From: Leptolyngbya sp. NIES-3755 | GTDB taxonomy: Bacteria > Cyanobacteriota > Cyanobacteriia > Leptolyngbyales > Leptolyngbyaceae | DNA: 64,000 bases | Reading direction: 5' to 3' | NCBI GenBank assembly: GCA_001548435.1 | Contig: AP017308.1 | Span: 4,659,030 to 4,723,029, forward strand | Shown here: one piece after another, positions 16,961 through 26,659 of the stretch | How positions within the stretch are numbered: the stretch's first letter is position 1 | How the letters are laid out: every line of letters starts with the position of its first letter | Program-made: the position numbers and the translations under genes | The notes under the pieces: model-generated | Database searches by the model: none | What the model was told of the DNA's origin: nothing | What the model saw: only the letters and a program-made list of their open reading frames with translations

Positions 16961-18850
16961 ATGAGTGTTCTAACGCTACGATCGATTAAAAAAGATTTCG
17001 GCATCAAGGAAATTGTGCGCGATGCCAGTTTCACGCTGGAAGCAGGCGAGAAAGTTGGGCTGATCGGCACGAATGGTTCAGGCAAATCGACTCTGCTGAA
17101 AATGATCGGCGGTTTGGAATCGATCGATGAAGGTGAACTCACAAAAGCTTCTGGCAGTCGGATTATTTATCTGCCGCAAGACCCCGATCTTGACCCAGAG
17201 CGAACTGTTTTAGAACAGATTTTTGCAGATAGCGGTGATCAGATGGCACTCGTTCGCGAATATGAGCAGCTATCAGAGCAACTGGCGCATGGAAATTCTG
17301 ATGCAGTCATGGCGCGATTGTCCCAAGTGACGCAGAAAATGGATTCGCTCAATGCTTGGGAACTAGAAACCAAAGCAAAAATTGTGTTGTCCAAGTTAGG
17401 AATTCAAGACCTTAGCGCTAAAATTCAGCAGCTATCGGGTGGCTATCGGAAACGAATTGCACTGGCGACCGCATTATTAGCGGAACCAGATGTTTTGTTA
17501 ATGGATGAGCCGACGAATCATTTGGATGCGCTATCGATCGAATGGTTGCAAAGCTATCTCAGCCGATTCCGAGGTGCGTTATTGCTAGTGACGCACGATC
17601 GATATTTTCTCGATCGAGTGACGAATCGGATTATCGAACTCGATCGCGGTGATCTATTCAGCTACAACGGTAATTATTCGTATTATCTAGAAAAGAAAGC
17701 GGCTCAAGAAGCTTCAGAAGCGAGTTCGCAGCGGAAACATCAAGGTGTTCTGAGACGTGAATTAGAATGGCTCAAACGAGGAGCAAAGGCACGGAGTACG
17801 AAGCAGAAAGCGAGAATCGATCGCGTTCATGAAATGCAGGACACCGAGTTTAAACAAGCTCAGGGGAAAGTGCAAATTTCGACCGCTGGACGACGAATCG
17901 GAAAGAAAGTCGTTGAATTAGATCATGTGACGAAAGGATTTGGCGATCGCATTCTCATCAAAGATTTTACCTACAATTTCAATCCTGAAGATCGAGTCGG
18001 AATTATTGGCGAAAATGGTGCAGGAAAATCGACCTTACTGAATTTAATTACTGGAAGATTAGAGCCGGATTCTGGCACGATCGAGACAGGCAGTACGATT
18101 CATTTCGGCTATTTTGATCAACATTCTGAAGATCTTCACGTGAATGAAAATCAGCGCGTGATCGAATATTTGAAAGACGTTGCAGAACTGGTTAAAACTT
18201 CGGATGGTGAAGTGATTACTGCTTCTCAAATGTTGGAGCGATTTCTATTTTCGCCTAATCAGCAATACGCACCAGTTAATAAATTATCGGGTGGAGAAAG
18301 ACGGAGATTATTCTTGCTTCGGGTGTTGATGAGTGCACCAAATGTTCTGATTTTGGACGAGCCGACGAACGATTTGGATGTGCAAACATTGGCGGTATTA
18401 GAGGAATATTTAGAGGATTTCAATGGCTCTGTGATTGTGGTGTCGCACGATCGCTATTTTCTCGATCGAACAGTTGATAAAATCTTTGCACTCGAAGGAG
18501 GCGGAAACGTTCGCGAATATCCCGGCAATTATTCGGTCTATCTCGATTACAGAAAAGATGAAGAAATTGTCGTAGAAAAGCCAGCGGAATCGAAACCCGT
18601 TGTAGCAAAATCAGTTTCTAATAAACCGCGAAAATTATCGTTTAAAGAGAAGCGCGAATTAGAAACGTTAGAGACAAAGATTCCAGAATTGGAAGAAGAA
18701 AAGGCATCGATCGAGCAAAAACTCTACAAGAATCCACCCGCAGGTTTTACCGAGGTTCAGCAACTTTCGGAGAAATTAGCGAACCTAGAAGAACAGATTG
18801 AAACGTCCACAATTCGATGGATGGAACTCTCTGAAATCGACTCGAACTAG
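16961..18850 (+). CDS. uup: ABC-F family ATPase, Uup-like
   Basis: The 629-residue protein has two ABC cassettes in one chain and no membrane segments. Cassette 1 has IGTNGSGKST, LSGGYRKRI and LLMDEPTNHLD. Cassette 2 has IGENGAGKST, LSGGERRRL and LILDEPTNDLD. A C-terminal coiled coil from about residue 555 (FKEKRELETLETKIPELEEE) marks the Uup branch. ABC-F proteins act at the ribosome or on recombination intermediates. Only 28 bp separate the ATG from the right end of the tnpB element, so its original promoter region may have been displaced. Confidence 0.93.
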   Translation: MSVLTLRSIKKDFGIKEIVRDASFTLEAGEKVGLIGTNGSGKSTLLKMIGGLESIDEGELTKASGSRIIYLPQDPDLDPERTVLEQIFADSGDQMALVREYEQLSEQLAHGNSDAVMARLSQVTQKMDSLNAWELETKAKIVLSKLGIQDLSAKIQQLSGGYRKRIALATALLAEPDVLLMDEPTNHLDALSIEWLQSYLSRFRGALLLVTHDRYFLDRVTNRIIELDRGDLFSYNGNYSYYLEKKAAQEASEASSQRKHQGVLRRELEWLKRGAKARSTKQKARIDRVHEMQDTEFKQAQGKVQISTAGRRIGKKVVELDHVTKGFGDRILIKDFTYNFNPEDRVGIIGENGAGKSTLLNLITGRLEPDSGTIETGSTIHFGYFDQHSEDLHVNENQRVIEYLKDVAELVKTSDGEVITASQMLERFLFSPNQQYAPVNKLSGGERRRLFLLRVLMSAPNVLILDEPTNDLDVQTLAVLEEYLEDFNGSVIVVSHDRYFLDRTVDKIFALEGGGNVREYPGNYSVYLDYRKDEEIVVEKPAESKPVVAKSVSNKPRKLSFKEKRELETLETKIPELEEEKASIEQKLYKNPPAGFTEVQQLSEKLANLEEQIETSTIRWMELSEIDSN

Positions 18851-20571
18851 GCGGCAACCAATTGAAGTCGTCGATCGTTAATCAATAACGTCTGCATTTC
18901 ATCCGGTGGAACAGGAGGACTGTACAGGAATCCTTGAATCGCATCGCAACCTCGATCGCGGAAAAATTCGAGTTGATTCTCGTCTTCAATTCCCTCCGCG
19001 ACGATGTGCAATTTCAAACCTTTTGCCATTGTGATGATCGCGTTAGAAATTGCAGTAGCACGTTCGTTGATATTGATTTGTTTGGAGAACGAGCGATCAA
19101 TTTTCAACGAATCGATCGGCAATTGATCGAGGCAATAAAGTGACGAATAACCTGTCCCAAAATCATCGATCGAGATTTCAATGCCAAGACTCTTCAACGC
19201 TTTCAAAGTCGAGATCGTTGCCTGAACATCCTGCATCAAACAGCTTTCAGTTAGCTCCAAAATCAGCAACTTCGGATCAAGCCCTGTTTCGTTCAAAATT
19301 GCTCCAACTCGCTCCGGTAGATTGCGCTGTTGAAACTGCCGCATTGAGAGATTGACCGAAACTCTTAACGGCTCCATATAGACACTCTGCCAGCGTTTTG
19401 CCTGCTGACACGCCGTTTTCAGAACCCACTCCCCCAATGGCACAATCAAACCCAACTCTTCCGCGATCGGAATAAACGTGGCAGGCGACACCATTCCCCG
19501 AATCGGATGATGCCAGCGCACCAGCGATTCCATCCCCACGATTTGACCCGTTTGCAGATCGACTTGCGGCTGGTAGTACACCTGAAATTCTGCTCGGTCG
19601 ATCGCTTTAGTCAAATCCATCTCGATCAAGCGCCGCTCCATTTCCATCGCATCCAGTTCCGCATCATAGCGACGGTATCCGGTTATTCCAGGCTGTTGAC
19701 ACCAATGCTGTGCTGTTTCTGCCTGAGTTAACAAATCTTGCGGCGTTCCCTTCAGTTCATCCGTCCAAGTGATCCCGACACTGGCATGAAACCGGATCTC
19801 GTGACCATCCACCAAACAAGGTGAAGTCACTCGATCGAGAACTTTCTGGGTAAAAGACTCAACCTCAGATTCCGACAGATTCGCCAGCACAATCCCAAAC
19901 TGGTCGCCATTCAGCCGCGCCAAAAAGCCACTCGCTTGCACCACTTTACTCAAACGATTCGCCACCATTTGCAGCACGATATCGCCTGTCGTATGCCCAA
20001 AACTCGAATTAATCGCATGGAATCGCTTCAGATTCAGACACAACACCGCGATATTCGACTCGGTTTGACCCGTCAGCAAATTGTGGAGATGCTGATACAG
20101 CAAACCGCGTGTGGGTAGATTCGTCAGCGGATCGAGCATGGCTCCCCGTCGAAACGCTGCGGTGGCTTGCTGTTGTTGTTGAGCGAATCGCTGTAAGTAC
20201 GCCGCCTGCTTCTTCAAGCGTGAACTAATTGCACCGATCAATTCATGCACTGAACAAGGTTTCACAAGATAATCGTCCGCGCCCAGATTCATTCCCCGTC
20301 GTAAATCGCTTTGTTCGCTTTTGGCGGTGAGGAATATGACTGGAATCGTTGAAGTCTGAGAAGTCGATCGCAATGATTCTAAAACCCCGTACCCATCCAG
20401 TTCAGGCATACAGATGTCGCACAGGACGAGATCGGGCAGAAGGGAACGGGCTTTCTGGATTCCGACTTCACCATTTTCTGCCTCGATCGCACGAAAACCT
20501 TCGAGTTCCAGGATCTCTAGCAGATTTTGCCGGATCAGTTCATCGTCTTCAATAACAAGAATCGTCTTCAT
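18847..20571 (-). CDS. Response regulator with GGDEF and EAL domains
   Basis: The 574-residue protein is ordered receiver (1-125; acceptor Asp in LVLCDICMPELDG), GGDEF (about 140-300) and EAL (about 315-560). The GGDEF site reads RLNGDQFGI, so the catalytic signature is degenerate and cyclase activity is doubtful. The EAL part keeps the Glu in ESLVRW, ELTESCLM, DDFGTGYSSL and KIDRSF, so it is likely an active cyclic-di-GMP phosphodiesterase, perhaps GTP-regulated by the inactive GGDEF domain (inference). It converges on uup with a 4-nt overlap. Confidence 0.92.
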   Translation of the reverse strand: MKTILVIEDDELIRQNLLEILELEGFRAIEAENGEVGIQKARSLLPDLVLCDICMPELDGYGVLESLRSTSQTSTIPVIFLTAKSEQSDLRRGMNLGADDYLVKPCSVHELIGAISSRLKKQAAYLQRFAQQQQQATAAFRRGAMLDPLTNLPTRGLLYQHLHNLLTGQTESNIAVLCLNLKRFHAINSSFGHTTGDIVLQMVANRLSKVVQASGFLARLNGDQFGIVLANLSESEVESFTQKVLDRVTSPCLVDGHEIRFHASVGITWTDELKGTPQDLLTQAETAQHWCQQPGITGYRRYDAELDAMEMERRLIEMDLTKAIDRAEFQVYYQPQVDLQTGQIVGMESLVRWHHPIRGMVSPATFIPIAEELGLIVPLGEWVLKTACQQAKRWQSVYMEPLRVSVNLSMRQFQQRNLPERVGAILNETGLDPKLLILELTESCLMQDVQATISTLKALKSLGIEISIDDFGTGYSSLYCLDQLPIDSLKIDRSFSKQININERATAISNAIITMAKGLKLHIVAEGIEDENQLEFFRDRGCDAIQGFLYSPPVPPDEMQTLLINDRRLQLVAA

Positions 20572-21682
20572 TTGGGAGTAGAGCAGCCTAAGCGAATCAT
20601 CAACTGAGCAAGTAAAGAATATTACTGTATAGAAAATGTAATTGGGCTACACCCAGAAGATTAATAGACAAAAGGTGAAAAATCTGCTGTTAAAATTTGT
20701 GAACGAAGCCAGACTTGAATCCCGTAGCCGTTCAATCAGCGCTACGCACAGAGCGAAAACTGGGTCTACCGTTTACTGTATGCAGCGGTTTCGGAAGCAA
20801 CAGGAACCCCTTCAACAAGATTTTTGTTTCAAAGGCATCAAAGCCATTTTTATACACTTGCGCCACATCTGAAAATGTTCTCTTTGTAACAAATTGAGTC
20901 ACTACCATAAATCCCACCTCAAGCACCCTAAATCACTCAAGCTCAAACTCTATAGCAGCCAGAATCCTCTTCACTTGTATCTCGTCTTTGCCAAATCGAA
21001 ACGACACTAAGATTCTTTCAGAGATATTTCTGAGAATAGAGGTATCGCTAGGCTCGACGGAATTCGTAAAATTGCTGATGCGAATTGACGACTATCTCTG
21101 AATAGTGTGCCCCGCAACTGGACAATTGACTACGAAAGATCACTAATTAAGTGCACCAGTTAAGTAAATGGCTCAAGAATGACCCAGTGGTATGACCCAA
21201 TCGGATGAGCGATCGATCAATCTGAAATCAAGTCCGGACTTTGGACGAATGTTCCAATTCACCAATTTTTCTCCAGCATGACAAGTCTCTGAAATTGAAT
21301 CGACTTGCAGAATTTTAATCACGCCCGACGATGCTATCTGGAAGTCACTCAGAACTTCTCAACATTAAGCAATTGAACTCTGCAAAGTTTCGCAAAATGA
21401 ACTCCGAAATTCTACGGATAAATTGCATTTTCCTTACTAAGTTGATGAGGATTGATTTAAAGCGCAAATTATCGATTTCGTCCGCCATTCAGCGGATTTT
21501 TTGGACATTTAACGCAATCATTCATTGTAAAGAGAATTCATTTCTACGAAGTTTTACCGATAGAATCTTTAGAAGCCTTTTTGATGGTAGAGTAATTTAC
21601 TCTTTTCAGGAAAAAGATTGTGCTTCTGTCTCTATTCACTATCAACTGCCTGTGTTTTTAAAAGCCTATCTCCGTCACGCTA
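20572..21682. other. 1.1-kb stretch without a recognised gene
   Basis: Only short or low-quality frames are present. The longest, 21331-21750 (+, 139 codons), shows no family signature and overruns the start of the next real gene by 68 nt. HIP1-type motifs are scarce, unlike neighbouring coding DNA. The only structured element noticed is a small hairpin plus T-run at 21481-21502. The stretch may hold leader sequences, a small RNA or decayed DNA; nothing more can be supported. Confidence 0.5.
21481..21502 (+). terminator. Possible small terminator inside the long gap
   Basis: TCCGC (21481-21485) and GCGGA (21492-21496) form a 5-bp stem with a 6-nt loop, followed immediately by six T. The stem is short, so this could be chance. 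If real, it ends a plus-strand transcript that arises within the 1.1-kb gap. Confidence 0.3.
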
Positions 21683-23029
21683 ATGGTATCCATGTCTTAC
21701 TCCCAGCCTCCCCGACCGCCAGCCAAACGAAAACGAGGAATCATACTTAGTACTCGCGGGTGGCAACGCCTTCAAGCTGCTGAACAACGATCGACGAATC
21801 AGCATAATTTTGGCAAGCCTTATACGCTACAAGAATTAAGCGATCGAACGGCATTAAGTCCGAATACGCTCGCACGAGTTCGCAGCCGTAAGGTTCCCGT
21901 TGACCAACAAACGCTAGAGAACTACTTTCGAGCCTTTGATCTCGCTCTGACTTCAGAAGACTATACCGATTCAGACAGTGCTGCCTTTAGCAATCGACAA
22001 TTCATTCTCCTCAGTGGTCAGCTTCCGGTCGATTCGCCGTTTTATGTCTACCGTCCACCGATCGAGAATACCTGCTACGAAGCGCTCCTACAACCTGGCG
22101 CACTGATTCGAGTAAAAGCGCCACGCCAAATGGGGAAAACCTCGCTCGTGGCAAGAACGATGTCTCAATTGAGAGATCAACAGTATCAAACGACGATCAC
22201 CAGTTTGCAGCTTGCGGATGCGTCTGTGTTTACAGATTTAAAGCGATTTCTGCAATGGTTTTGTGCGATCGTCTCTCAGAACTTGGGACTGCCGAATCAA
22301 GTCGATCGATATTGGGATGATTTATTCGGAAATAGCTACAACTGCACAAACTATTTCGAGAACTACATTCTGACTGAAATCGAAGATCCGATCGTGCTTG
22401 CACTAGATGAAGTCGATGCGGTGTTTGAACATCCTGAAATTGCGACCGATTTCTTTGGAATGCTGAGAGCTTGGTATGAGAAATCCCGCTACGGAGATGC
22501 CAAAAGCGAATTGTGGCAAAAACTTCGATTGATTTTGGTTCACTCAACTGAAGTGTATGTGCCGTTGAATTTGAACCAGTCCCCGTTTAATGCAGGACTC
22601 TCGATCGAGCTTCCGACCCTGAATGCAGAACAGGTGTTAGATTTAGCTCAACGCTACGGAGTGGACAGCTTAGAAACTTCTGCGGATACGCTTCTAGAAC
22701 TGACCGGAGGCAATCCTTTCCTGGTTCAGGTTGGGCTACATCACCTCAGCGTTCAGACGCTTGGCATGGATGAACTCTTGAGAACGGCGGCAACCAGTGA
22801 TGGAGTCTACGGAAACCATTTACGCAACTTGCTCTGGGATCTGCAAAAATATCCGGAGTTGATGGCAGCTTTGAAGCGAGTGGTTCTCTCAGCGTCTCCG
22901 GTTGAACTCGAACCGATTCAAGCCTTTAAGCTTCAGAGCAAAGGGTTAGTACGCGTCAAAGATACCCAGATTTCGCCAAGCTGCCAACTGTATCGTAAGT
23001 ACTTTCAGCAAGCTCTTTCTTCAACGTGA
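21683..23029 (+). CDS. AAA-like ATPase with N-terminal helix-turn-helix
   Basis: A 448-residue protein. Residues about 28-85 look like a DNA-binding domain (YTLQELSDRTALSPNTLARV resembles a helix-turn-helix). Residues about 115-400 are an AAA-like (AAA_35-type) P-loop domain with Walker A APRQMGKTSL and Walker B VLALDEVDAV. The product may be a DNA-binding NTPase switch. A second in-frame ATG lies four codons in. Its stop overlaps the GTG of the next gene (GTGA), so the two are translationally coupled. No effector domain is present. Confidence 0.85.
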   Translation: MVSMSYSQPPRPPAKRKRGIILSTRGWQRLQAAEQRSTNQHNFGKPYTLQELSDRTALSPNTLARVRSRKVPVDQQTLENYFRAFDLALTSEDYTDSDSAAFSNRQFILLSGQLPVDSPFYVYRPPIENTCYEALLQPGALIRVKAPRQMGKTSLVARTMSQLRDQQYQTTITSLQLADASVFTDLKRFLQWFCAIVSQNLGLPNQVDRYWDDLFGNSYNCTNYFENYILTEIEDPIVLALDEVDAVFEHPEIATDFFGMLRAWYEKSRYGDAKSELWQKLRLILVHSTEVYVPLNLNQSPFNAGLSIELPTLNAEQVLDLAQRYGVDSLETSADTLLELTGGNPFLVQVGLHHLSVQTLGMDELLRTAATSDGVYGNHLRNLLWDLQKYPELMAALKRVVLSASPVELEPIQAFKLQSKGLVRVKDTQISPSCQLYRKYFQQALSST

Positions 23030-26000
23030 CCTCCCAACTCCTCAATTCGCGGTATCAAGTTGGCGGAAGTCTGCCACCGGATGCGACCTGTTATGTCGAA
23101 CGGAAAGCAGATACAGACCTGTACCGCGCTCTTTTGGCAGGGGAGTTTTGCTACGTGTTTAATTCGCGGCAGATGGGAAAATCTAGCCTGCGAGTGCGAT
23201 CGAAGTTACGTCTGCGCGAAATCGGGGTGCAATGCTGCACGATCGATATGACGGCGATCGGGGTGCAACAAGTCAGTGCGGAACAATGGTATGCCTCGAT
23301 CGCGGCTTCGATCGTCAGTAGTTTTGGCTTGAAGGTGCAATTCGGGCAGTGGTGGCGCGATCGTGCTCATTTAACCTTTGTGAATCGGCTTGAACTTTTT
23401 CTCGAAACGATCTTATTGGCGCAAATTCCGCAAAATGTCGTAATTTTCATCGACGAGATTGATAGCGTACTGGCACTGAAGTTTCCAGCGGACGACTTTT
23501 TTGCGTTGATTCGATCGTGTTACGACCAGCGATCGGAAAAGTCGGTATTTAATCGATTAAGCTTTGCCTTATTGGGTGTGACGACTCCAGCAGAATTAAT
23601 CAGCGACAAGCAGCGAACTCCCTTTAATATCGGACGGGCGATCGAACTGTCTGGGTTTCGCTTTTCAGAATCGGCTCCTTTACTGGCTGGTTTGAGGCGC
23701 GTGGTCAAAAATCCAGAAACAGTCCTGAAATATATTTTGAATTGGACAGGGGGACAGCCGTTTCTCACTCAGAAATTCTGCGACATTATTGTGCGTGAAG
23801 TGCACGAACAGACGACATCTGAAGAATTTGAACCTGTCCACATTTCTGCTCTGACTTTAGAGTATCTCTTTCAGCTTCGGGTGATTGAGAACTGGGAAGC
23901 TCAAGATCGTCCTGAACATTTGAGAACGATTCGCGATCGCGTTCTCGGTAATCAAGCTCAGACCGGAAAATTACTCGAACTGTATCAGCGAATATTGCGA
24001 TCGCCGAAACTCGAATTGGATCAGAACTATCCGATTTTTCAACACCGTCATCGAGGAATTGAGATTGATAGCAGCGTCGAACAAATTGCGCTCTTGCTCT
24101 CAGGATTAGTCGAAAAATCGGATGGTTACTTGCGGGTGAAAAATCCGGTGTATCAAGCCGTTTTTGACTTGAATTGGATCGATCGGCAATTTGCCAAACT
24201 GCGCCCGTATTCCGAAGCGTTGAATCAATGGAAGCGATCGGACTACGAAGATGACTCTCGATTGCTGCGGGGACAAGCCTTAATCGATGCTCAGAAATGG
24301 TCGATGGGCAAGCAATTGAGCGATGAAGACTATCGATTTTTAACGGCGAGTCAAGCCGCTGAGGAACAAAGCAAACTCCGAGACTTAGAAGCCGATCGCG
24401 CTCAGGTCATTGCTGCTCGACTTGCCCTGGAGCGGAGAAGTACAAAATTACAGCGAAGACTGCTTGCTTTATTAAGCTTAGTTTTAGCGGCTGCAATTTT
24501 GCTTGGATTAATTGCGTTTTCTCAATATCGTGGTGCAACTCGTAGCAGTGTGAACGCGATCACGAGTAACTCTGAATTGCTCTACTCACTCGGTCAGGGA
24601 ATGGATGCCATGATCGAGGCGATGCGCGCCCGTACCAAAGTCGAAGCCCTTCAGATTCAAGATCCAACAACCTTGGCACAAGTCGATCGAGTTCTAGGGC
24701 AAACCGTTTACACCGCAGCAGAAGCGAATCGTTTTTCCGGTCATACCGGCGGCGTTCGGTGTGTCAGTTTCAGTCCAGATGGAGATTTCGTTGCAACCTG
24801 TTCCGAAGACCAAACGGTAAAAATTTGGCGCACCGATGGTTCTCAACTTGCAACGCTCAAAGGTCATGCAGGAAGTGTTTTTGCAACCGCATTTAGTCCC
24901 GATGGAGAGCTAATCGCGACAGGCGGCGCAGACAATTCTATTCGCTTATGGAGTCATGATGGATGGTCAATGGCTCGACTCGAAGGACATGCAGGCACAA
25001 TCTACAGCATTAGTTTTAGTCCAGACGGACAAACGATCGCGACCGGAAGCGGTGATACGACGATCAAACTTTGGTCACGTGAGGGCAAACTTCTTCGCAC
25101 CTTGAGCGGACATCAGCAAGTCATCAACTCAGTTGCCTTCAGCACAGACGGAAAAACGATCGCATCCGGTTGTGCCGATCGCAAAATCAAACTCTGGTCT
25201 GTCGAGGGGACACTGCTCAAAACCTTGGAAGGACACGACGATGCAGTTCAAGCGATCGCATTTAATCCAGATGGAACCGGGCTTGCCTCTGCGAGTTTGG
25301 ACGATACGATCGCGATTTGGGATTTACAAGGCAATCTAATTCGCAAAATTGACACCCAGAGCGATGGTGTGACCAGTTTGGCTTGGAGTCCGAGCGGAGA
25401 AACGATTGCAACGGTTGGATTTGATAAAACGCTGAAACTTTGGCGACGGGATGGAACCTTATTACGATCGCTGCAAGGACATCGGAACACCCCTTGGTCA
25501 GTCGCTTTTAATCCGGATCAATGGTCGATCGTCACCGGAAGCGCAGACAAAACGGCGCGACTATGGCGATTGAGCAATGATTGGCTGATTCGGTTAGAGG
25601 GACATACCAGCGATGTCAACCAAGTTGCGTTTAGTCCTGATGGTCAATGGATCGTGTCTGCCAGTAAAGATCGATCGATTCGGCTCTGGTCACAAGGCGG
25701 CAACTTTGTCCGGCAGTTTAAGAGCGATCGCAGTTGGAAGTTTGATGCTGAATTTAGCCCGGATGGTGGAATCATTGCCAGCAATGGCACGAATGGAATG
25801 ATTCAACGCTGGAAACTGGATGGAACCCCGCTCAAACCGTTGCAAGATCCGTCTGGCAGTGCGATCGAAAGTTTGGCATACAGTCCAATCCAGGGGAATC
25901 TCGTGACTGGAGGACAGGATAAGCAATTGCGGTTATGGAATACGGAAGGGAAACTGATTCGAGCTTGGTCAGCCCACGATGCTCCGATTCAAAAAGTCGT

Positions 26001-26550
26001 GTTCAGTCCTGATGGTCAATGGATTGCCTCTTCTGGTCTGGATGGAGCCGTAAAGCTTTGGCAAGCGAGTACGGGAGAATTGGTTGCGCCTTTGGTTGGA
26101 CATCGCGGAGAAGTTCGTGCGATCGCAATTTCCAAATCGATGATTGCGACCGGAAGTCTCGATCGGACAATCAAGCTTTGGAAACTCGATGGCACACTAT
26201 TAAAAACGCTGGAGGGACATCAAGATCAGATTTACAGCATTGCCTTTAGTCCCGATGGAACGCAGTTTGCTTCAGCGAGTTTAGACAAAACAATCAAGCT
26301 TTGGTTAATAGAGGGCAGGTTGATCACAACGCTCAGCGGGCATACAGATGGAGTCCGGAGTGTTGCCTTTAGTCCAGATGGAGCGCTATTAGCTTCTGCA
26401 AGTCGCGATCGTACCGTCATTGTCTGGAATCTCAATCAAGTCACAAAAACGAATCCGACGATCGCGGCATGTCGCTGGCTCTCGGACTATCTTTCGACGA
26501 ATGTTGCGCTTGAAGAATCTGATCGATCGCTTTGTAAAGGAATTCAGTAA
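23026..26550 (+). CDS. AAA-like ATPase with transmembrane helix and 14 WD40 repeats
   Basis: A 1174-residue protein. Residues about 15-330 are an AAA-like domain (Walker A NSRQMGKSSL, Walker B FIDEIDSVL). A transmembrane helix lies at about 479-503 (LALLSLVLAAAILLGLIAF). From about 565 to 1145 I count 14 WD40 repeats, each ending in a xxxW blade end (VKIW, IRLW, IKLW and so on), enough for two seven-bladed propellers. Start is a GTG within the preceding stop. The topology suggests a membrane-tethered NTPase sensor with a large propeller platform, related in layout to STAND-type switches (inference). Ligand unknown. Confidence 0.9.
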   Translation: MTSQLLNSRYQVGGSLPPDATCYVERKADTDLYRALLAGEFCYVFNSRQMGKSSLRVRSKLRLREIGVQCCTIDMTAIGVQQVSAEQWYASIAASIVSSFGLKVQFGQWWRDRAHLTFVNRLELFLETILLAQIPQNVVIFIDEIDSVLALKFPADDFFALIRSCYDQRSEKSVFNRLSFALLGVTTPAELISDKQRTPFNIGRAIELSGFRFSESAPLLAGLRRVVKNPETVLKYILNWTGGQPFLTQKFCDIIVREVHEQTTSEEFEPVHISALTLEYLFQLRVIENWEAQDRPEHLRTIRDRVLGNQAQTGKLLELYQRILRSPKLELDQNYPIFQHRHRGIEIDSSVEQIALLLSGLVEKSDGYLRVKNPVYQAVFDLNWIDRQFAKLRPYSEALNQWKRSDYEDDSRLLRGQALIDAQKWSMGKQLSDEDYRFLTASQAAEEQSKLRDLEADRAQVIAARLALERRSTKLQRRLLALLSLVLAAAILLGLIAFSQYRGATRSSVNAITSNSELLYSLGQGMDAMIEAMRARTKVEALQIQDPTTLAQVDRVLGQTVYTAAEANRFSGHTGGVRCVSFSPDGDFVATCSEDQTVKIWRTDGSQLATLKGHAGSVFATAFSPDGELIATGGADNSIRLWSHDGWSMARLEGHAGTIYSISFSPDGQTIATGSGDTTIKLWSREGKLLRTLSGHQQVINSVAFSTDGKTIASGCADRKIKLWSVEGTLLKTLEGHDDAVQAIAFNPDGTGLASASLDDTIAIWDLQGNLIRKIDTQSDGVTSLAWSPSGETIATVGFDKTLKLWRRDGTLLRSLQGHRNTPWSVAFNPDQWSIVTGSADKTARLWRLSNDWLIRLEGHTSDVNQVAFSPDGQWIVSASKDRSIRLWSQGGNFVRQFKSDRSWKFDAEFSPDGGIIASNGTNGMIQRWKLDGTPLKPLQDPSGSAIESLAYSPIQGNLVTGGQDKQLRLWNTEGKLIRAWSAHDAPIQKVVFSPDGQWIASSGLDGAVKLWQASTGELVAPLVGHRGEVRAIAISKSMIATGSLDRTIKLWKLDGTLLKTLEGHQDQIYSIAFSPDGTQFASASLDKTIKLWLIEGRLITTLSGHTDGVRSVAFSPDGALLASASRDRTVIVWNLNQVTKTNPTIAACRWLSDYLSTNVALEESDRSLCKGIQ

Positions 26551-26659
26551 GAATCGTCCTTCTTTTGTAGATAAATCTGTCTAAATGGGTGAGTGACTTG
26601 CGGGAAGGCATAAACTATCACAAGCTCTACCCATATTGAGAAATAGACAGGTGATTGTG

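Noticed and set aside
21331-21750. 139-codon plus-strand frame before the HTH-ATPase gene
   Set aside because: No family signature, no ribosome-binding site, and it overruns the well-supported start of the next gene by 68 nt.
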